A program made the position numbers and the translations under genes. Shown piece after piece: positions 17,590 to 26,997 of a stretch of DNA of 64,000 nucleotides (within the stretch, counting starts at the first letter, position 1; each line of letters opens with the position of its first letter). Below the pieces are notes generated by a model, which was not told where the DNA came from, did not search any database, and saw nothing but the letters and a program-made list of their open reading frames with translations. Source of the DNA: an uncultured Bacteroidales bacterium (GTDB taxonomy: Bacteria; Bacteroidota; Bacteroidia; Bacteroidales; Paludibacteraceae); the NCBI GenBank assembly GCA_902782665.1, contig CACZOA010000009.1, positions 1 through 64,000 on the forward strand. The letters run 5' to 3'.

Positions 17590-18621
17590 ATGGCCAAAGT
17601 CTTTTTAATCTTTGCTTTATTCTTTATTGTTGTCAAATCCTACTTATTGGCAGTAGCATGCTGGCTTATTGGCCTAATATTAGATCTATATCCAAAAATC
17701 AACAGTGAAGAAAGAGAAAAGAGAGAAAAAGAAAAATGGGAGAAAGAAGAAAAGAAATGGAGTGAAGCCGAAGAAAGGGAAAAGGGGGAAAGGAGACGGA
17801 GAGAAGCCGAAGAAAAGAGAGAAAAAGCGGAAAAGGAACAGAGGGAAGCTGAAGAAAAAAGGAAAAGAGAGGAAGACAACAGGAACAAAGAAAAATACAA
17901 AGACTACAGATACTGTATTCTTGTGTTGCTTGCAAAAATAATGAAAGCAGACGGAGATACTATGGAATGCGAATTAGACCGCGTGAAATCCACAATCCGA
18001 AGATATTATAAAACAAAAGAAGAGCAATACGAAGCACTTAACACATTCAAATCCATATTAGACGACAATAATTACTTCTCTATTTGGAGTTCTCTAAACA
18101 CCCAATTTGATTACACCGCAAAGTCGGAACTAATAATGGAGCTGCTGGCTGTGGCGTATTCCGACAACAACCTGAAATACGCAGAAGAGAAAGAGATTCT
18201 TCATATTGTAGGTCAATTGCGTATAACTTCAGATGAATATAAAAGCATATATTCCATTTTCATAGAGAAATACAACAAAGGATTCTACAGTGAGAACAAG
18301 AGCCAAAACGAAAATAGAAAAGATCATTATTATAAAAAACAAGAGGAACACAGGAATTCCAAGCAGGGCAAAACTAATAATGAAGACTCTCACGATTCAC
18401 GTCAAATTTCATCAAGAGAGAAAAATGCATATGCGATTCTTGGTGTGGAAAGCAACGCATCCGACGAGGAGATAAAAAAAGCATACCGTGCTTTGGCAAT
18501 AAAATGTCATCCCGACAATGTCGCTTCATTGGGCGACGAGGCGATCCGCCAAGCTACTGAATCCATGAAACAGATCAATATGGCGTGGGAAGTGGTAAAG
18601 ATGGCAAGAGGGATTAAATAA
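17590..18621 (+). CDS. Membrane-anchored TerB/DnaJ-domain protein
   Basis: A 343-residue protein resembling DjlA in domain order. Residues 1-36 are one or two hydrophobic segments (MAKVFLIFALFFIVVKSYLL). Residues about 38-105 are almost pure Glu, Lys and Arg, predicted to be a long single helix. Residues about 107-230 resemble a TerB domain (VLLAKIMKADGDTMECELDRV). Residues about 278-343 are a J domain with the HPD motif (KCHPDN) that stimulates DnaK. So it probably recruits DnaK to the membrane; the client is unknown. A paralogue follows 23 bases downstream, likely in the same operon. Confidence 0.8.
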   Translation: MAKVFLIFALFFIVVKSYLLAVACWLIGLILDLYPKINSEEREKREKEKWEKEEKKWSEAEEREKGERRRREAEEKREKAEKEQREAEEKRKREEDNRNKEKYKDYRYCILVLLAKIMKADGDTMECELDRVKSTIRRYYKTKEEQYEALNTFKSILDDNNYFSIWSSLNTQFDYTAKSELIMELLAVAYSDNNLKYAEEKEILHIVGQLRITSDEYKSIYSIFIEKYNKGFYSENKSQNENRKDHYYKKQEEHRNSKQGKTNNEDSHDSRQISSREKNAYAILGVESNASDEEIKKAYRALAIKCHPDNVASLGDEAIRQATESMKQINMAWEVVKMARGIK

Positions 18622-18644
18622 TAATTTGTTAATTTAGTTCAGAT

Positions 18645-19799
18645 ATGGATACTGAAATTTTTATATGCCTACCATTAATATTAGGCATCGTCATCTTCAT
18701 AATAATCAAAATTTTCCATTTAATGGACCATATGAATAATGGTTCTCAGAATAAAAGCGAGTGGACAGAAAACAAAACAAAATTTTCAGAAGACGAACTA
18801 AAAGCATATAAGATACTGGGGGTAAGTTGTTATGATAGTGATGAGGATATTAAAAAAGCGTACCAAAAACTGAAAAAGATTTACTCTGTCGATAATAATA
18901 AGAAACACACAAACAACAAAAAACAATACGGACCAGAAAGAAATGACAACAGCGAGAATTTTATTATATTGAATGAGATTCTTTGGGCTTGGAATGTAAT
19001 AAAGAAGGCAAGAAAAAACAGAAATAATAGAAAAACGACAAACAATAATTCCACAGATGGCAATATAAAGGAAGCCGACTACAAATATTGCCTATTCTCG
19101 CTTTATGCACGTGTGATAAAGGCAGATGGCAAACAGATGGTCTGCGAACTGGATAAAATCAAGGAAACTATTCGCAGATACTACAAGACAGATGAACGGC
19201 AAATAGAAGCCCTCAAAAAATTCAGAGCTATCCTCAACAGCACACCAAATTGGGAGGAAGTGTACGACACTGTCAACAGACGTCTCAACTATGTGGCAAA
19301 ATCCGAACTTGTCATGGAGTTGTTGGCACTGGCCTATTCCGACGAGGATTTCAGTACCGTCGAAGAAAACGTCATCAAAGAAATAGCTAGAAAACTAAAC
19401 TTCTCTAATGAAAAGTACAAAAGTATCTACACAATTTTCTTGAAGAAATACGAAGCTCAAAAATATAAAGCAAACAACAATGACAAACAGTCTGAAAAGA
19501 ACCATAATAAAAGCAACAATTCGGAAAAACAAAGCAAATCAAACGAATCAAAGAACAGATCAAACTCTCAATCAAAGAACAAGAATAGAATTTCTGTAAG
19601 TGAAGCGTACAATATGCTTGGCGTAAGTGGAGAGTTTTCCGACTCCGAAATCAAAAAAGCATACCGTGCATTGGCAATAAAATATCATCCTGACAATGCC
19701 GTTTCCTTGGGCGACGAGGCAATCCGCCAAGCTACTGAATCCATGAAACAGATCAATATGGCATGGGAAGTGGTGAAGACGGCAAGAGGCATTAAATAA
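18645..19799 (+). CDS. Membrane-anchored TerB/DnaJ paralogue with an extra degenerate J domain
   Basis: A 384-residue paralogue of the preceding gene. It has an N-terminal membrane segment (FICLPLILGIVIFIIIKIFH), then a J-like module at residues about 50-112 (AYKILGVSCYDSDEDIKKAY) in which HPD is replaced by SVD, so it cannot stimulate DnaK. A TerB-like domain follows at about 143-265 (LYARVIKADGKQMVCELDKI), an Asn/Ser/Lys-rich linker, and a normal J domain with HPD (KYHPDN) at the end. The last 140 bases are nearly identical to those of the upstream gene although the rest has diverged. The two probably act together. Confidence 0.8.
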   Translation: MDTEIFICLPLILGIVIFIIIKIFHLMDHMNNGSQNKSEWTENKTKFSEDELKAYKILGVSCYDSDEDIKKAYQKLKKIYSVDNNKKHTNNKKQYGPERNDNSENFIILNEILWAWNVIKKARKNRNNRKTTNNNSTDGNIKEADYKYCLFSLYARVIKADGKQMVCELDKIKETIRRYYKTDERQIEALKKFRAILNSTPNWEEVYDTVNRRLNYVAKSELVMELLALAYSDEDFSTVEENVIKEIARKLNFSNEKYKSIYTIFLKKYEAQKYKANNNDKQSEKNHNKSNNSEKQSKSNESKNRSNSQSKNKNRISVSEAYNMLGVSGEFSDSEIKKAYRALAIKYHPDNAVSLGDEAIRQATESMKQINMAWEVVKTARGIK

Positions 19800-19830
19800 A
19801 ATCAGAAATCATAAATGTGGCAACACGTAG

Positions 19831-19850
19831 ACACGCACGGACGTGCGTGT
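19831..19850 (+). terminator. Hairpin after the DnaJ-like pair
   Basis: ACACGCAC pairs with GTGCGTGT around GGAC, 31 bases after the stop; there is no T-run. The rest of the gap to 20060 shows nothing further. Confidence 0.5.
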
Positions 19851-20060
19851 CATATACAGAATCCACCTATTTAATCAATAAACATCTTGGATTTGCCAAA
19901 GGATATGTCTATTTTTGCTTACAATTGATAGTTGCAGTAAGTTTTGAATAAAGGCTCTAACAATTAGACAATCAAACAACTATACAAACTAGAGTCTTGT
20001 TTTTGACAAAGGGCAGTTTCATTTAAAGAAAATCACAATGTCACATACAAAAATTAAGAT

Positions 20061-21518
20061 ATGAATAAGAAACATCTGTTTATCATAATTTGTATGCTTA
20101 TAATCAGCATTGTAGAAATAGGAGCTCAAACACTAAATGAGGTCTGTGAAATTGGTCTGCCTGTCGTTATAATAAACACAGAAAATGATGAAAATCCAAC
20201 CTGTGAGTTTGTGTCTGCTCCAGACGGTGCTGTTGGCGAATCGATTACCAATGCTACCAAAGTGCCTTGCTCCATAACCATTCGACTGCATGATGAAATA
20301 CTATACGAGAGTGGAAATTATAAAGCGGACACCTCTGGGGCTAAAATAAAGATACGTGGCAATACGAGCACAAAACTGAAAGCAAAACCCTACAAATTGA
20401 AGCTGGAGAAGAAGGCAGACCTTCTCTTGCGTAACGATGACGACAAATACGAAGATAAAGAATTTCTATTGCTTGTCGCTTACAAGAATCGTTTCAGGAC
20501 ATACGTGGGTTTGACTCTAAACGAAATAATAGATATGCCATATAAACCTGCATTCAGACCTGTCAACGTCTTTCTGAACGATAAATATCGAGGATTATAC
20601 TATCTGACCGAATCAATAAAAAGAAATAAAAATTGCAGAATCAACGTCGACAAAGAGAGTGGCTACATCTTTGAATATGACGCTTATTGGTGGAACGAAG
20701 ACTACTACATCGATACTGAGTTCAGCAACACGGCCATGAAATACACTCTAAAATATCCAGACACAAAAGATATTACAGATGATCAAAAAACATATATAGA
20801 GCAATGGTTGAAAGATATGCAACTCGCCGTTCTGGATGGACAGAGTGACGAATATTTGAATTTGGACACTTGTGCCCGCTGGATTCTTGCACAAGATTTT
20901 CTTGGCATATCAGATGGAGCAGGCAGTAACCTTTTCTTTGCCAAAACAGACAACACATCAGAGTCGAAAGCATACCCCGTCACTCTATGGGACTTCGATT
21001 GTATTTGCTTAATTGAAGACGAATGGAGTTCTCCACATAAAGGCAATTATTTTTTCAAAAATCTGTTCGACAATGATAAAAACTGTTCTTTTATCACTGC
21101 TTATTGCAAAGAATGGATCAAATTCTCCAAAAGTCAAGTGACGGAAAGACTTATTCAGACTCTCAACGAATTCGCTGCTTCTGATGAGGGCAAAGCTTTC
21201 GAGAAATCATACAATCTCACTTCTCTCAGATACAATAGTGATGAGCCGACATGGAGTATCACAGACCAAGTCAAATCATATGAGAAGTGGTTTACAATGA
21301 GAAAGGAGTGGATGGATGAAACAATATATAATCAATATCCAGAAATCATGCGTTTGTTGCAAGGTCAGACAACGACAACACACAACGTCTATTTCACTGA
21401 TCCATTCAACAATGAGAACATCAACAATAAAAGCTATGACTTCCTAGGAAGACGAATTCCATCTCCATACAAAGGGTTGCAAATCATAAACAGGGCAAAG
21501 GTTATTGTAAGGGAATAA
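20061..21518 (+). CDS. Secreted CotH-family protein
   Basis: A 485-residue exported protein with signal peptide (FIIICMLIISIVEIGAQ). The core matches the CotH fold, known from Bacillus spore-coat kinase CotH: IKIRGNTSTKLKAKPYKLKL near residues 95-115, GLYYLTESIKRN near 177-190, and the metal-site WDFDCI near residue 312. CotH proteins phosphorylate Ser in partner proteins; Bacteroidetes copies are common and their targets unknown. The C-terminus (YDFLGRRI, then KGLQIIN and KVIVRE) resembles short T9SS-like or MetaGeneMark-type sorting ends found on exported Bacteroidales enzymes, though this is weak. It is not clearly tied to its neighbours. Confidence 0.8.
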   Translation: MNKKHLFIIICMLIISIVEIGAQTLNEVCEIGLPVVIINTENDENPTCEFVSAPDGAVGESITNATKVPCSITIRLHDEILYESGNYKADTSGAKIKIRGNTSTKLKAKPYKLKLEKKADLLLRNDDDKYEDKEFLLLVAYKNRFRTYVGLTLNEIIDMPYKPAFRPVNVFLNDKYRGLYYLTESIKRNKNCRINVDKESGYIFEYDAYWWNEDYYIDTEFSNTAMKYTLKYPDTKDITDDQKTYIEQWLKDMQLAVLDGQSDEYLNLDTCARWILAQDFLGISDGAGSNLFFAKTDNTSESKAYPVTLWDFDCICLIEDEWSSPHKGNYFFKNLFDNDKNCSFITAYCKEWIKFSKSQVTERLIQTLNEFAASDEGKAFEKSYNLTSLRYNSDEPTWSITDQVKSYEKWFTMRKEWMDETIYNQYPEIMRLLQGQTTTTHNVYFTDPFNNENINNKSYDFLGRRIPSPYKGLQIINRAKVIVRE

Positions 21519-21590
21519 AAGATTCGACATAAAAGTCATTCAAATCATATTTTAGCAATTCACGATTAACAATAAATAAGGATTTATTGC

Positions 21591-21598
21591 TAATTTTG
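21591..21598 (+). promoter_or_regulatory. Bacteroidetes -7 element for the MFS gene
   Basis: TAATTTTG matches TAnnTTTG, 62 bases upstream of the ATG. Confidence 0.5.
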
Positions 21599-21660
21599 CG
21601 CTCGATTTAAAACAAACACTGTCACCTCTCATGAGGCTTTTATAAAATTTTGATTGAAAG

Positions 21661-22854
21661 ATGGATAAAAATTATTCAGCAGCGGAATTGCGTCTGGCGA
21701 AGAATCATGCCCGCTATGCACTGATGACAATGTATTTCTTCGCAGGGTTCACATTCGCTACCCTATTCTCACGAATGCCTGCGCTTAAGATCATCTATGA
21801 TTTCAATTTCACCGGACTTGGTCTGATGGAACTGTCCATGTCGATTGGCGGACTACTCATCATGCCTGTCTGCTCCAACCTTGCCAACCGTTATGGCAGC
21901 AAGAATCTGACAGCTATGGGATTCATCGTGGCGACGCTGTTTGCGTTGATTCCAATCATGCCGTCGAAATATCTTCTATTCCCTGTCTGCATGGCATACG
22001 GAATGTTTGTATCTCTGTTTGACATAGCGATCAACGGCAACTCTATCCTCGTTGAGAAGGCATACAAACGCAGTATCCTGAGCAAATTTCACGCCATATA
22101 CTACGTCGGTACACTGACAGGAGCTCTCGTTGCCATACTATTCCTCACATTCAATATTCCGACATGGGCTCACTTTTCGACAGTCTCAATATGTATATTC
22201 ACCGAATTGACGCTGTTACGTCGGTTTATGATCAGGGAAAGACCGAAAAAGAATCCGACAGATAAAAAATTCCGTCTGCTTTTCCCTAAGGGCATATTAC
22301 TTCTGATCGCATTCTTCGCACTGTTCAGCCGAGTGATTGAAGGTGTAGTGTCGACGTGGAGCACAACCTATATGAATGAAGTGATAACTCTGCCGCAGAA
22401 TCTGGCACCAGTGGGATTGGCAGTCTACGCATCCTTCATGGCAATCGGACGTTTTATGGGAGACATTGTGAGAAGCAGATACTCAGAAACGTATATATTA
22501 GTGGTTTGCAGCGTCATCACAATCATCGGATTGGGAATGTTCGCAAGCGCGGCCTCATTTGGCGACGCTGCGTTCGGCATCTCCGTCGTCGCCTTGTTCA
22601 TCACAGGCTTAGGCATGAGCTGCGTGGTGCCAATCATATATAGTCAGGCAGGAAGCCAACCCGACGTCACACCAGGAGCAGGAATCGCCATGGTCAACAC
22701 TATAAGCGGCACCGGATTTTTGTTCGGACCTTTCATGATCGCCAACATCGCAGATGCATTCGGATTGAGAGTCTCTTTCATCTACGTCTGGACATTGAGC
22801 ATCGCAATGGGAATCCTGGCAACAATATTATATAAATTAAAAAATGCGAAATGA
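21661..22854 (+). CDS. Major facilitator superfamily transporter
   Basis: A 397-residue inner-membrane protein with about 12 hydrophobic segments in two six-helix halves. A charged loop (RRFMIRERPKKNPTDKK) lies at the middle near residue 195, as in MFS carriers. The first-half loop has NRYGSKNL between helices 2 and 3, the MFS A-motif position. It resembles the YbjJ/fucose-permease-like branch of MFS. The substrate is not known. The location just before an HTCS regulator and a beta-mannanase suggests uptake of mannose or short mannosides; this is inference from context. Confidence 0.85.
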   Translation: MDKNYSAAELRLAKNHARYALMTMYFFAGFTFATLFSRMPALKIIYDFNFTGLGLMELSMSIGGLLIMPVCSNLANRYGSKNLTAMGFIVATLFALIPIMPSKYLLFPVCMAYGMFVSLFDIAINGNSILVEKAYKRSILSKFHAIYYVGTLTGALVAILFLTFNIPTWAHFSTVSICIFTELTLLRRFMIRERPKKNPTDKKFRLLFPKGILLLIAFFALFSRVIEGVVSTWSTTYMNEVITLPQNLAPVGLAVYASFMAIGRFMGDIVRSRYSETYILVVCSVITIIGLGMFASAASFGDAAFGISVVALFITGLGMSCVVPIIYSQAGSQPDVTPGAGIAMVNTISGTGFLFGPFMIANIADAFGLRVSFIYVWTLSIAMGILATILYKLKNAK

Positions 22855-22917
22855 CAAATGATAAATATCACGTAAAAACGTGCGTGTAATATATTTTTCT
22901 CTTTCACCATCTTTTTT

Positions 22918-22925
22918 TATTTTTG
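22918..22925 (+). promoter_or_regulatory. Bacteroidetes -7 element for the HTCS gene
   Basis: TATTTTTG fits TAnnTTTG. The expected RNA start near 22931 lies too close to the ATG at 22938, which favours the ATG at 22947. Confidence 0.55.
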
Positions 22926-22946
22926 TAATACAAGGAGATGTATAAG

Positions 22947-25900
22947 ATGGCTGTTTTCAAGAAAATATTGATATGCGTTGTGATGCTTTTAGCTCTGACA
23001 GGAGTAAAAGCTGAACGTCTTTTGTTTGCCCACTACACTATTGAAGACGGTCTGACAAGCAACTCTGTCAATGCAGTCTGCCAAGACACGAACGGCTATG
23101 TATGGATTGCCACACGTTTCGGAATCAGCCGTTTCGACGGAGTGAATTTCAAGAACTACAATTCATTCACCGATTCAGTAATGTTGAGAAACGATATTTA
23201 TTACGCTTTTCTCCTTCCTAATGGCAAACCGACATTCTCCAGTTCCAATTCTGTATTGTTCTCCTATAATGAGTTGTCAGATTCTTTTGAAGACATCTCA
23301 TCTTTCCTTCCCAAAGACACCTACAAACACGATTTGAAGGGCTTTTCATCACAACCTAATGGAGAAAATCTTCTATCCACAGCATGCGGATTATTTGGTT
23401 TTGACAACGTCACCAACCAGTTTCAACGCGTCGCTCCAAGCTATCAAAATCATGTGCTTGATGTTTGCACCGACAAATTTGAACGTTATTGGGTGGGGCA
23501 CTACAATGGTTTGGCTATCCTTGACAAAGAAGGCCACGAACTTCCTTTTTCTCTATTAAAAGATCATTTCATCAATGACATCCATCCTCTTGACGACAAT
23601 CACATTCTTATATGCTCTGCAGTGGGAGGATCATGGATCGCTAAAATAAACGATGAGAAGGATGTGCCTATTCTGAAAAAATTGGACGCTCCGTTTGATA
23701 ATGTCAGTGCTGTGGTATCCGACAAACAGAATGTCATTTGGATTGGAACACTAAATGACGGCCTTTGGAAATGCAAGTTTGACGGTGCAAACTTTGAATA
23801 TGACAAGATCATCCCATTGAATGAGCGTGAAGATGCTTTGGCAAAAATATCATCGCTGTTTGTTGACAATGAAGGAAATGTTTGGGTACCGACCCAGAGT
23901 TCTGGTGTTTGGCGAACCACTTCAATAAGCGATTACACTTATATCAAATCAAAAGACGTGGGTATTCCCAAAGCAGTTGGAGCATCATTCTGCGAGACTG
24001 AGGATGGCGATGTGTTGATGGGAACCGACGGTTGTGGACTCTACTTGTTTGACAGCCAATTACAAATCAAACAGGAGATCAAAGGATTGTCGTCGAACAG
24101 TGTACTGACAATTGCCAAAGAGGACGGAGACTATTTGTTGGGTTTCTGGGGAGGAGAAAGCAACCGTTACAATTTAAAGACCGGAAATATCTCAAAAATA
24201 CTTTACAAAGGAATTGAAAATCCACGCTTTACCACAAAAAATATCTATCGCATGGCAGACGGTTCTATCTTCGTCTCCGCAGCAGGCGATGGTGTTTACC
24301 GCGGAAAAAATGATAAGTGGGAGAAATTGACGTTGTCGGACTCTTCTATGAGCAACTATCCAGACGTCTGGGTGGAAGGATCATACCAGAAACCAGACGG
24401 AAACATTATCATATACACAGCAAGAACCATCTGGAGCAACAGATCTGGCCATTTCAAGCCTCTGCTTCCCGACGTCGACAAATCACTCTCAAACAATCCT
24501 CTGCACGTGAACCATTGCGTCGCAAACAACGACAATATACTCTTTGCAGCGACAAATAAAGGAATATACTGTTTTGATAAAGATGATGTCTATCTTGGCA
24601 TCATTGATTATATTCCTATGGGCGAATACGCGTCATTGCTGATAGACGAAAACAATATTTTATGGGCAAGCGGTTCAAACGGAATTCTGGCAATCGACAC
24701 AAAAGAGATGACATACAACCGTATGTTGCCAACCAACACAATCCCATCCTACGACTATTTCACCGGCAGAGCTTGTCTGCAGACTAAATCAGGATTCATC
24801 TTCTTTGGATGCAAAGACGGATTCGTACGCGTGCAGCCAAATGTGAAAACGTCTGAAAAAATCGATCACATGGCATTTTCACAGCTTAGCATCCGTGGAA
24901 AGACAGTGCCAGTGGGAAGTGATATTCTTCCTCTTCCATTGAAGACAATGGAAAAATTGAATTTGTCGTATGATCAAAACAGATTTTCATTAGGATTCGA
25001 CTGGGTCGACTTCTCTCTGACAAACAATATTGTGCCAAAATATCGTATTCCTGAAATCGGTATGGATTGGGAGTCGTTAGGTCACAAACGCAGTATAGAC
25101 ATCACTTACCTGCCTGCAGGTGATTTCACAATTGAGTTGGCTGCATTCTCTGGTGGCAAACCAATTCAGGCTATCTCACTCCCCGTCACCATCTCATCTC
25201 CATGGTGGAACAGTATATGGTTCTATTGTCTGATTTTCCTATTGTCTTGTGTTCTGCTTTATGCTTTCTACCGAGCCAGAACAAAAAGATTGGAAGAGCA
25301 CCGTCGGAAACTACAACAAATGGTGGATGAGAGAACTCGAGATTTGAACAATGCCAATACCCTATTGTCGGAACAAAAGTCGGCTATCGAAGCAAGAAAC
25401 GAGACCTTATTGGCGACGTTGAAACAGAAAGATCAGTTGGTGGCTGTGGTAGCGCACGACTTAAAGAATCCGATGTTCGCCATCGTCTCCACTTTGAAAC
25501 GAATGTTGTCGCATATCTACACACAAGCCGAACAGCAGCGTCTACTCACCAAATTGGCTGACGAATCTGAAGGTTTGCAGAGACAAATGGTCAGTCTGTT
25601 GCAATGGGCAAACGGAGACGTCGCACAATCCACTTACCATCCGTCGGCAGTCGACGCGAATGAACTGGTGAAAGAGGCGATCTCACTATTGGAAGGTCTG
25701 GCAGGAGAAAAAGAAATCAATTTGTGTCAAGACGGAATGACACAATATGCCACATGGTGCGACCAACGTATGTTTTCAACTATCATACGCAACCTGATAA
25801 CCAACGCAATCAAATTCTCCGTCAAAGGAGGAGAAGTATCGGTGGAACTTTCCGAAACTGACGATAACTCGATTATAAAAGTGACTGACAGAGGAGTCGG

Positions 25901-26906
25901 AATGTCTCAAGACAAAATAAATGAACTTCTGTCCGGTGAAAATATAACATCCACTTCAGGCACAGAAGACGAGGTCGGCTATGGATTCGGATTCAGAATC
26001 GTGCTTGATTATGTCCGCAAGAATAAAGGAAATCTACAGATTGAAAGCAAACCGCAAGATGGCACCACAGTGATCATCTCACTACCTAAATGTCAGGATG
26101 AGAAGTTGGAAATCCAAACAGACGACAAGCAGGATGTAGAGCTAACAATAAACAAAAATCTTCTTTCAGGAAAGTCTATTCTAATTGTTGATGACGACGA
26201 ATTGATTCTTGAACATATCACAGAACTATTGTCTCCATACGTGGAAGTGCACCAAGCTCACGATGGTGAACATGGAATATCACAAGCACAGACGTATGTC
26301 CCAGACTTGATTATAAGTGATGTTGAGATGCCTAACATGAATGGCATTGAGATGTATGAGAAATTGACGGGAGATTTGCTAACGTCTAACATTCCGTTGC
26401 TTTTCCTGTCTGCCAAGACTGATGATAATATACGATTGAAAGGTCTCTCAATCGGAGCAATCGATTATATTACCAAACCATTTGATGATGACGAGTTGTT
26501 GGTGAAGATCTGCAACTTCTTAATGTGGCATCAGAAAATACAGGTTACAGCATTAACCAAAACATTAGAAGGAGAAGAAGAGTCGACAGACAAGATAAAT
26601 CCATTGTTGGAAAAAATCATACTTTTGGTAAAGGAAAACTACACCAATCCGCTCTATAGCCTGACGGAATTCACTCAAGACCTAGGAATGAGCAAGTCAA
26701 CTCTTTGCCGACGTTTGAAAGCGATAACAGACAAGACTGCAATGGAAATTCTGACAGAATACCGTCTCAACATGGCAAAGAATATGTTGGCAGACGGCGA
26801 TATGTCAGTCAGCGACGTAGCTTATGCCGTCGGCTTCAACGACCCATTATATTTTAGCAGACGTTTCAAACAATTTTTCGGATATCCGCCTAAATCAGCA
26901 CGTTGA
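22947..26906 (+). CDS. Hybrid two-component system regulator (HTCS)
   Basis: One-protein sensor and response regulator of 1319 residues, spanning the inner membrane. Order: signal peptide; periplasmic beta-propeller repeats (NAVCQDTNGYVWIATRFGIS and further WIGT/WAS blades) to about residue 650; Y_Y_Y-like domain; membrane helix near 765-785; HisKA with the phospho-His in VVAHDLKNP; ATPase with NLITNAIKFS, DRGVGM and GYGFGF; receiver with phospho-Asp in IISDVEMPNMNG and Lys in YITKPF; C-terminal AraC HTH (VAYAVGFNDPLYFSRRFKQF). All catalytic residues are present. AAGGAG at 22932-22937 is nine bases before the ATG at 22947, deciding the start. HTCS proteins sense oligosaccharides and switch on nearby hydrolase genes; the GH5 mannanase gene follows. 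Confidence 0.93.
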   Translation: MAVFKKILICVVMLLALTGVKAERLLFAHYTIEDGLTSNSVNAVCQDTNGYVWIATRFGISRFDGVNFKNYNSFTDSVMLRNDIYYAFLLPNGKPTFSSSNSVLFSYNELSDSFEDISSFLPKDTYKHDLKGFSSQPNGENLLSTACGLFGFDNVTNQFQRVAPSYQNHVLDVCTDKFERYWVGHYNGLAILDKEGHELPFSLLKDHFINDIHPLDDNHILICSAVGGSWIAKINDEKDVPILKKLDAPFDNVSAVVSDKQNVIWIGTLNDGLWKCKFDGANFEYDKIIPLNEREDALAKISSLFVDNEGNVWVPTQSSGVWRTTSISDYTYIKSKDVGIPKAVGASFCETEDGDVLMGTDGCGLYLFDSQLQIKQEIKGLSSNSVLTIAKEDGDYLLGFWGGESNRYNLKTGNISKILYKGIENPRFTTKNIYRMADGSIFVSAAGDGVYRGKNDKWEKLTLSDSSMSNYPDVWVEGSYQKPDGNIIIYTARTIWSNRSGHFKPLLPDVDKSLSNNPLHVNHCVANNDNILFAATNKGIYCFDKDDVYLGIIDYIPMGEYASLLIDENNILWASGSNGILAIDTKEMTYNRMLPTNTIPSYDYFTGRACLQTKSGFIFFGCKDGFVRVQPNVKTSEKIDHMAFSQLSIRGKTVPVGSDILPLPLKTMEKLNLSYDQNRFSLGFDWVDFSLTNNIVPKYRIPEIGMDWESLGHKRSIDITYLPAGDFTIELAAFSGGKPIQAISLPVTISSPWWNSIWFYCLIFLLSCVLLYAFYRARTKRLEEHRRKLQQMVDERTRDLNNANTLLSEQKSAIEARNETLLATLKQKDQLVAVVAHDLKNPMFAIVSTLKRMLSHIYTQAEQQRLLTKLADESEGLQRQMVSLLQWANGDVAQSTYHPSAVDANELVKEAISLLEGLAGEKEINLCQDGMTQYATWCDQRMFSTIIRNLITNAIKFSVKGGEVSVELSETDDNSIIKVTDRGVGMSQDKINELLSGENITSTSGTEDEVGYGFGFRIVLDYVRKNKGNLQIESKPQDGTTVIISLPKCQDEKLEIQTDDKQDVELTINKNLLSGKSILIVDDDELILEHITELLSPYVEVHQAHDGEHGISQAQTYVPDLIISDVEMPNMNGIEMYEKLTGDLLTSNIPLLFLSAKTDDNIRLKGLSIGAIDYITKPFDDDELLVKICNFLMWHQKIQVTALTKTLEGEEESTDKINPLLEKIILLVKENYTNPLYSLTEFTQDLGMSKSTLCRRLKAITDKTAMEILTEYRLNMAKNMLADGDMSVSDVAYAVGFNDPLYFSRRFKQFFGYPPKSAR

Positions 26907-26961
26907 AACATTCATCCATATTTATGGGACTATTCTCCTTAGTGTTTTTTGTGTTGTGATC

Positions 26962-26969
26962 TACCTTTG
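26962..26969 (+). promoter_or_regulatory. Bacteroidetes -7 element for the mannanase gene
   Basis: TACCTTTG fits TAnnTTTG, 29 bases before the ATG. A good -33 box is absent, as might be expected for an activator-dependent (HTCS) promoter. Confidence 0.5.
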
Positions 26970-26997
26970 TCACAAATCAATTTAACACGCAAACAAT

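Noticed and set aside
17640..17941. Frames on either strand within the Glu/Lys/Arg-rich segment
   Set aside because: They arise from the low-complexity purine-rich coding strand of the TerB/J-domain gene.
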